Source: Flammeovirgaceae bacterium (GTDB lineage: Bacteria > Bacteroidota > Bacteroidia > Cytophagales > Cyclobacteriaceae). From it: a DNA stretch of 64,000 bases. Both the position numbers and the translations under genes were made by a program. Below, one piece after another: positions 60,444 through 64,000 of the stretch. The first letter of the stretch is position 1. Every line of letters begins with the position of its first letter. The notes beneath the pieces are model-generated. The model was not told the DNA's origin and made no database searches. It worked only from the letters and a program-made list of their open reading frames with translations. The stretch lies in assembly GCA_021299455.1 (NCBI GenBank), contig JAJTGQ010000032.1, positions 1 to 64,000 of the forward strand, read 5' to 3'.

Positions 60444-62753
60444 ATGCTTCAATCACCCTACTTACAATCAAATCCGAACTTACATATTTTTCTACCGATC
60501 TTTTATATAGTTTGGAGTGACGCTGTACTCACGCCCAGTGAAATAAAAGCGATCAAAGATTCTATTGGTCAGCAAAAATGGCTTAGTGAAGAAGAGAAGA
60601 GATTTTTGCTAGACCAAATCAACCCCACGCATCCACCCTCACCCGATGAATTCAGAGATTGGCTCACAGAGATTCGAAAGTCGCTGGACACCATTCCTAC
60701 CTCCTCCAACCCTAAACTAGTTGACATAGGTATTGCGCTGGCGCAGCTTCATTCTTCGACACTTCTCAACGGAGAACTCACCCAAGCGAAAGAATTACTG
60801 TCAGGAATTGACAAAACACTCGGTCTTATTGATGGCGAAGTTGTGTATCAGTTTTATCCGGAAAAACGAACCACCATTACCGAGCAGCAAACCACAAAAA
60901 CTACTTTTGATGTTAACCAACTCGCAAAACTACTGGATGGAGATCAAGCCGATATCATCAAAAAAGTAAAGGCGGTTATTGCTGATCCTGAATTTAAGTA
61001 TTTCGAAACGGACAATCTTCAAGCCGATCGCGAAAAAATTTACCAATGGTGCAAACAATTAGCCGAACAGGGTTTTGGCTCGATGGCCTATCCGAAAGAA
61101 TATGGTGGTCAGGGCGATATGCTAAAGTATTTTTCAATCATGGAAACCTTGAGCTATCATGATCTAAGTTTGGTCATCAAGTTCGGTGTTCAATTCGGAT
61201 TGTTTGGTATGAGTGTCTATTTTCTCGGAACAGAAAAACACCACAAAAAGTATTTACAACAGATTGGTACACTCGATTTACCCGGATGTTTTGCAATGAC
61301 CGAAACAGGCCATGGATCAAACGTAAAAGGAATAGAAACAACGGCTACGTATGAGCACGCTACCAAAACACTCATTGTTAATACACCCAATGAGCTAGCC
61401 AAAAAGGAATACATAGGGAATGCTGCCGTTCATGGACAGATGGCAACTACGTTTGTGAAATTGATTGTCGATGGTAAAGATTATGGAGTAAGTGCTGTGC
61501 TTGTTCCTATTCGAGATAAAAATGGAAAAACACCTCCCGGAATCACCATCGAAGATTGTGGTCGTAAGATGGGATTAAATGGCGTGGATAACGGAAAAAT
61601 ACATTACAACAAGGTAGTTGTTCCAGTTGAAAATCTTCTGGATCGCTTTGCCAGCATCAATGGTGAAGGGAAATTCGAAAGTCCTATCGCCAGCGACAAC
61701 CGTAGATTCTTTACCATGCTAGGCACCCTCGTGGGTGGCAGAATTGGTATACCGCGTTCGGGGCTAAGTGCTTCCAAATCCGGGTTGACCATAGCCATCC
61801 GCTATGGCGATCAACGAAAACAATTTGGGCCAGAGGGAGCCAGCGAAATTCCAATTTTAAACTATCGAACCCATCAACGCAGGTTAATGCCTCTTTTGGC
61901 GAATGCTTATGCACTGCATTTCTCATTGCAATATTTAACAAAACGTTTTGTAAATAGAACCGAGGAAGACATGCAGGAGATTGAAGCACTTGCTGCAGGG
62001 CTTAAAGCGTTTGCCACTTGGAATACAACCGATACGCTACAAGAATGTAGAGAGGCTTGCGGTGGCAAAGGGTACCTTTCTGAAAATAGAATTGAGCGAC
62101 TGAAGAACGACACTGACATCTACACTACTTTTGAAGGTGATAACACAGTTCTGTTGCAACTGGTGGCAAAAAGCAGGCTAACAGAATTCAAACAGGAGTT
62201 CAGCAACATGGGTATGTTTGGCATACTCAATTTTGTTGCTGAGCAGGCGTCCTCCTCTTTATCCGAGTTGAACCCGTTCTTTACAGGTAATACCAATGAC
62301 GAGCACCTGCTCGATTTTGAATTTCAACTAGAGGCATTTAGACATCGCGAGCGAGACATACTCATTTCTGCGGCCCAACGACTAAAGAAACATATTAAAG
62401 GTGGCATGGATTCCTTTGATGCGTTCAATGTAAGTCAGCATCATCTCATCGAAGTAGGATTGGCACATGTTGAAAGAGTGATTCTCGAAAAATTCATTGA
62501 GCAGGTCAGTCAAACAGAAGACGCGGGCTGCAAAGCAGTGCTCACGAAGTTATGCCAACTTTTCGCGCTGTCACACATTGAAAAGAACAAAGGGTGGTAT
62601 TTAGAAAGCGGGTATATGGAAGGGGCCAAGACAAAAGCCGTTCGAAAACTCGTCAATCAACTTTGCTGGGATGTAAGGCAAGAAGCTGTGCCCCTAGTGA
62701 ATGCGTTCAAGATACCTGAGAGTTGTCTGGCAGCACCTATCGCAAGAAGGTGA
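60444..62753 (+). CDS. Acyl-CoA oxidase/dehydrogenase-like flavoprotein with an N-terminal helical extension
   Basis: A 769-residue flavoenzyme. The central part carries acyl-CoA oxidase hallmarks rather than those of a short dehydrogenase: CFAMTETGHGSNVKGIETTA, then EACGGKGYLSENRI and DIYTTFEGDNTVLLQLVAK, where the Glu of TFEG is the catalytic base position. The C-terminal 150 residues form the ACOX-like domain. The first 150 residues are an added helical region with IVWSDAVLTPSEIKAIKD and WLSEEEKRFLLDQI, reminiscent of a TerB-like domain. It would catalyse the first step of fatty acyl-CoA beta-oxidation. It is followed at once by a strong hairpin. Confidence 0.88.
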   Translation: MLQSPYLQSNPNLHIFLPIFYIVWSDAVLTPSEIKAIKDSIGQQKWLSEEEKRFLLDQINPTHPPSPDEFRDWLTEIRKSLDTIPTSSNPKLVDIGIALAQLHSSTLLNGELTQAKELLSGIDKTLGLIDGEVVYQFYPEKRTTITEQQTTKTTFDVNQLAKLLDGDQADIIKKVKAVIADPEFKYFETDNLQADREKIYQWCKQLAEQGFGSMAYPKEYGGQGDMLKYFSIMETLSYHDLSLVIKFGVQFGLFGMSVYFLGTEKHHKKYLQQIGTLDLPGCFAMTETGHGSNVKGIETTATYEHATKTLIVNTPNELAKKEYIGNAAVHGQMATTFVKLIVDGKDYGVSAVLVPIRDKNGKTPPGITIEDCGRKMGLNGVDNGKIHYNKVVVPVENLLDRFASINGEGKFESPIASDNRRFFTMLGTLVGGRIGIPRSGLSASKSGLTIAIRYGDQRKQFGPEGASEIPILNYRTHQRRLMPLLANAYALHFSLQYLTKRFVNRTEEDMQEIEALAAGLKAFATWNTTDTLQECREACGGKGYLSENRIERLKNDTDIYTTFEGDNTVLLQLVAKSRLTEFKQEFSNMGMFGILNFVAEQASSSLSELNPFFTGNTNDEHLLDFEFQLEAFRHRERDILISAAQRLKKHIKGGMDSFDAFNVSQHHLIEVGLAHVERVILEKFIEQVSQTEDAGCKAVLTKLCQLFALSHIEKNKGWYLESGYMEGAKTKAVRKLVNQLCWDVRQEAVPLVNAFKIPESCLAAPIARR

Positions 62754-62756
62754 TAC

Positions 62757-62822
62757 AATTCAAGATTCAAAGTTCAAGATTCAGATAGGGCAACTTGAAC
62801 ATTGAACTTTGAATTTTGAATT
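62757..62822. repeat. AATTCAAGATTCAAAGTTCAA-family hairpin, copy 2, likely terminator
   Basis: Arms 62757-62777 and 62802-62822 pair over 21 positions with one G-U, around a 24-base loop, 4 bases after the stop of the acyl-CoA oxidase-like gene. A T-rich run follows. The left arm is identical to 39761-39781. Confidence 0.75.
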
Positions 62823-62867
62823 ATTTTATTCCAACGGAATATCACCCGGTTTTTCCCCTCTCAATAC

Positions 62868-62925
62868 TCCTTCGCAGCAGAGTCACCCGCCTCGGGGACT
62901 CTGCGTCCTTTCAGATAAAGTGCCC
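62868..62925. repeat. 58-bp repeat unit of the right-hand REP zone, copy 1
   Basis: A 58-base segment identical to 63933-63990. It contains an internal hairpin, GCAGAGTC with GACTCTGC at 62877-62904, whose loop pairs again through CCCG and CGGG. It precedes a short palindrome at 62956, with 24 extra bases between that are absent in copy 2. Confidence 0.9.
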
Positions 62926-62949
62926 TTTGGCTTTGAGGTAATCAAACCC

Positions 62950-62980
62950 CTTGTTATTGTTGGTCTCCCGACCAACAATC
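62950..62980. repeat. REP-like palindrome, left copy
   Basis: ATTGTTGGTC-TCCC-GACCAACAAT (62956-62979) is a perfect 10-bp hairpin with a 4-base loop. The same segment, with flanking TTGTT, occurs in inverted orientation at 63211-63240, so the two copies bracket the transposase remnant. Confidence 0.85.
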
Positions 62981-63199
62981 TTAAATTTCTGAATTATGTG
63001 TAAGAAACCCAAATCTGTCTTCACCAGTGTCATAGAAACTGGCAGAGCTATACTTGTAATCTTCAGATAGTGTTGCCAGCTGCCAATGCGGCTGGCAAGG
63101 ATTGTTGTGAAGATACTCAAACTTTTGCTTGAAGAACCACTCGTGTATTAAATCAATGCTCATAGAATTCCGCTTCCAAATCTGAAATGTCCTGTCGTT
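62981..63199 (-). pseudogene. C-terminal remnant of a REP-associated tyrosine transposase (RAYT, Y1_Tnp)
   Basis: On the minus strand the last 70 or so codons of a RAYT are readable: RTFQIWKRNSMSIDLI, then FEYLHNNPCQPHWQLATLSE and DYKYSSASFYDTGEDRFG, ending FLTHNSEI and TAA at 62981. EYLHNNP and EDYxYSSA are the signature of the RAYT C-terminus. The catalytic HUH motif and Tyr, which lie upstream in intact genes, are missing. It is flanked by inverted REP-like palindromes, as is usual for RAYT loci. Confidence 0.85.
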
Positions 63200-63210
63200 C
63201 AGCAACAACA

Positions 63211-63240
63211 AGATTGTTGGTCGGGAGACCAACAATAACA
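63211..63240. repeat. REP-like palindrome, inverted right copy
   Basis: ATTGTTGGTC-GGGA-GACCAACAAT (63213-63236) is the reverse complement of the palindrome at 62956-62979, with matching TTGTT flank. The pair encloses the transposase remnant. Confidence 0.85.
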
Positions 63241-63304
63241 AAATATTTTGACCAACGACAACTAGGGGCGCGCAACACCAACAAGGGCGGGGGAAAACTC
63301 TCAC

Positions 63305-63832
63305 TTACCAGATTCTTTTATTGGCTTTTAATAATTGCCCTCTAATTGCATTCATTCCGTATTTTAAAGGCAATAAATCCATCATTGAATAGACATTTTT
63401 TAATTCTTCTTCGGTTAAACCATATTTGAAGGCATTCTTTGAATTAAACCATTCATCTAAGTCAGGATTATCTCTATCTAATTCATAACCAATTATATCA
63501 AAAAAACTTAATCCCCTTATGTAACTAATAAATCTTAAAATATCATCATCAAACATTTTATTGTACTTTGATTTTTTAAGAGCTTCATAAAATCGCTGGA
63601 TTTCTAAATAATCAAATTTACCTCCTGCGTTAGTTATCATTTTTAAGAAAGAATTATTTTCTAAATATTTTTCGTAATCTTTTTCATTTTTAATGTTCAA
63701 TGCGGCATCTACATAATCTTTGACAAAAGAAAGCCAACCTTCCGGTTCAGTTTTATAATATTTAATTAAAGAGTCCTGAAGAGGTATATAGCCATATTGG
63801 CCATTACCTAGATTACTTAACACTTTTTTCAT
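63305..63832 (-). CDS. AT-rich hypothetical protein inside the REP zone
   Basis: A 175-residue protein from ATG 63832 (MKKVLSNLGNGQYGYIPLQD); a TTG two codons earlier also fits. It is rich in Lys, Tyr, Asn and Asp, mostly helical (KNEKDYEKYLENNSFLKMI, LEIQRFYEALKKSKYNKMF), with no signal peptide or membrane helix. I do not recognise it. Its base composition is visibly more AT-rich than the rest of the window, and it lies between REP elements, which suggests transfer. Confidence 0.65.
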   Translation of the reverse strand: MKKVLSNLGNGQYGYIPLQDSLIKYYKTEPEGWLSFVKDYVDAALNIKNEKDYEKYLENNSFLKMITNAGGKFDYLEIQRFYEALKKSKYNKMFDDDILRFISYIRGLSFFDIIGYELDRDNPDLDEWFNSKNAFKYGLTEEELKNVYSMMDLLPLKYGMNAIRGQLLKANKRIW

Positions 63833-63932
63833 TTCCAATCTATAATTTTATAATTATTTAATGATTTTGAAACTGTGCTTTCTTCAAAAATTACAAAATT
63901 GATGTAATCTGTTCCATTTCCTCTAGCACCTT

Positions 63933-64000
63933 TCCTTCGCAGCAGAGTCACCCGCCTCGGGGACTCTGCGTCCTTTCAGATAAAGTGCCCCTTGTTATTG
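63933..64000. repeat. 58-bp repeat unit, copy 2, with the start of a third palindrome at the right edge
   Basis: Bases 63933-63990 are identical to 62868-62925. They continue directly into CTTGTTATTG, the start of the REP-like palindrome, which is cut by the window edge. Relative to copy 1, a 24-base segment is absent here. Confidence 0.9.

Noticed and set aside
62809-63003. 64-codon plus-strand frame
   Set aside because: It runs through the repeat unit and the REP palindrome; the composition is that of the repeats, so it is not a gene.
1-64000. CRISPR arrays, rRNA, tRNA, prophage or complete insertion sequences
   Set aside because: No regularly spaced repeats, no GGTTCGAA-type tRNA arms, no phage structural genes and no intact transposase were seen on either strand.

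Overview
The window looks like a chromosomal segment from a member of the Bacteroidota, probably a Cytophagales-type bacterium. This rests on three things seen in the sequence. Several genes carry the phylum's distinctive promoter (TTG, about 19 bases, TAnnTTTG). Classical Shine-Dalgarno sites are scarce. The gene families are typical of the phylum (DUF2911, DUF4412, DUF4199, DUF1684, GH3, the deoxyhypusine-synthase-like enzyme, coiled-coil gene-zapA-rny, TPR-CHAT). No rRNA, tRNA, CRISPR array, prophage or complete insertion sequence was found.

Layout. 1-3.7 kb: a large TPR-CHAT protein cut by the left edge. 3.8-7.1 kb: methylmalonyl-CoA mutase (both subunits), divergent from dnaA. 8.7-12 kb: a minus-strand run of an amidohydrolase, a DUF2911 protein and an HtrA-type protease. 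12-18 kb: GH3-family enzyme, glycosyltransferase, dxr, rseP and a cation efflux protein. 18-29 kb: argS, a deoxyhypusine-synthase homologue, a DUF4143 ATPase, an M20 peptidase, two lipoproteins, and a divergent arginase/arginine decarboxylase pair, so the stretch is rich in arginine and polyamine functions. 29-36.5 kb: small envelope and glycan genes (HAD phosphatase, polyprenol-phosphate glycosyltransferase, GtrA, GT39) and secreted hydrolases. 36.6-46 kb: M1 aminopeptidase, rpsT, radC, pheT, zapA and rny, with small toxin-antitoxin loci between them. 46-47.7 kb: an AAA ATPase plus TOPRIM-like gene pair that looks like a compact defence module. 47.9-56 kb: M20D amidohydrolase, parDE, a transporter, a TsdA-like dihaem cytochrome, and copper export (copA and a copZ-like chaperone). 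56-62.8 kb: two D-aminoacylase-like lipoproteins, a CtlX-type amidinohydrolase and an acyl-CoA-oxidase-like protein. 62.8-64 kb: a REP/RAYT-type repeat zone holding a transposase remnant and an AT-rich orphan gene, continuing past the right edge.

Main points of interest. (1) A two-gene ATPase/TOPRIM-like candidate immune pair. (2) A REP element array with a decayed Y1 transposase and an orphan cargo gene. (3) Three toxin-antitoxin loci within about 11 kb, one reduced to an antitoxin plus the first 19 codons of a PIN toxin. (4) A DUF4143 ATPase whose start codon and promoter lie inside a perfect 16-bp dyad. (5) The CHAT protein, whose active site lies just beyond the left edge. Several families of intergenic dyad repeats recur and probably act as terminators or mobile repeats.
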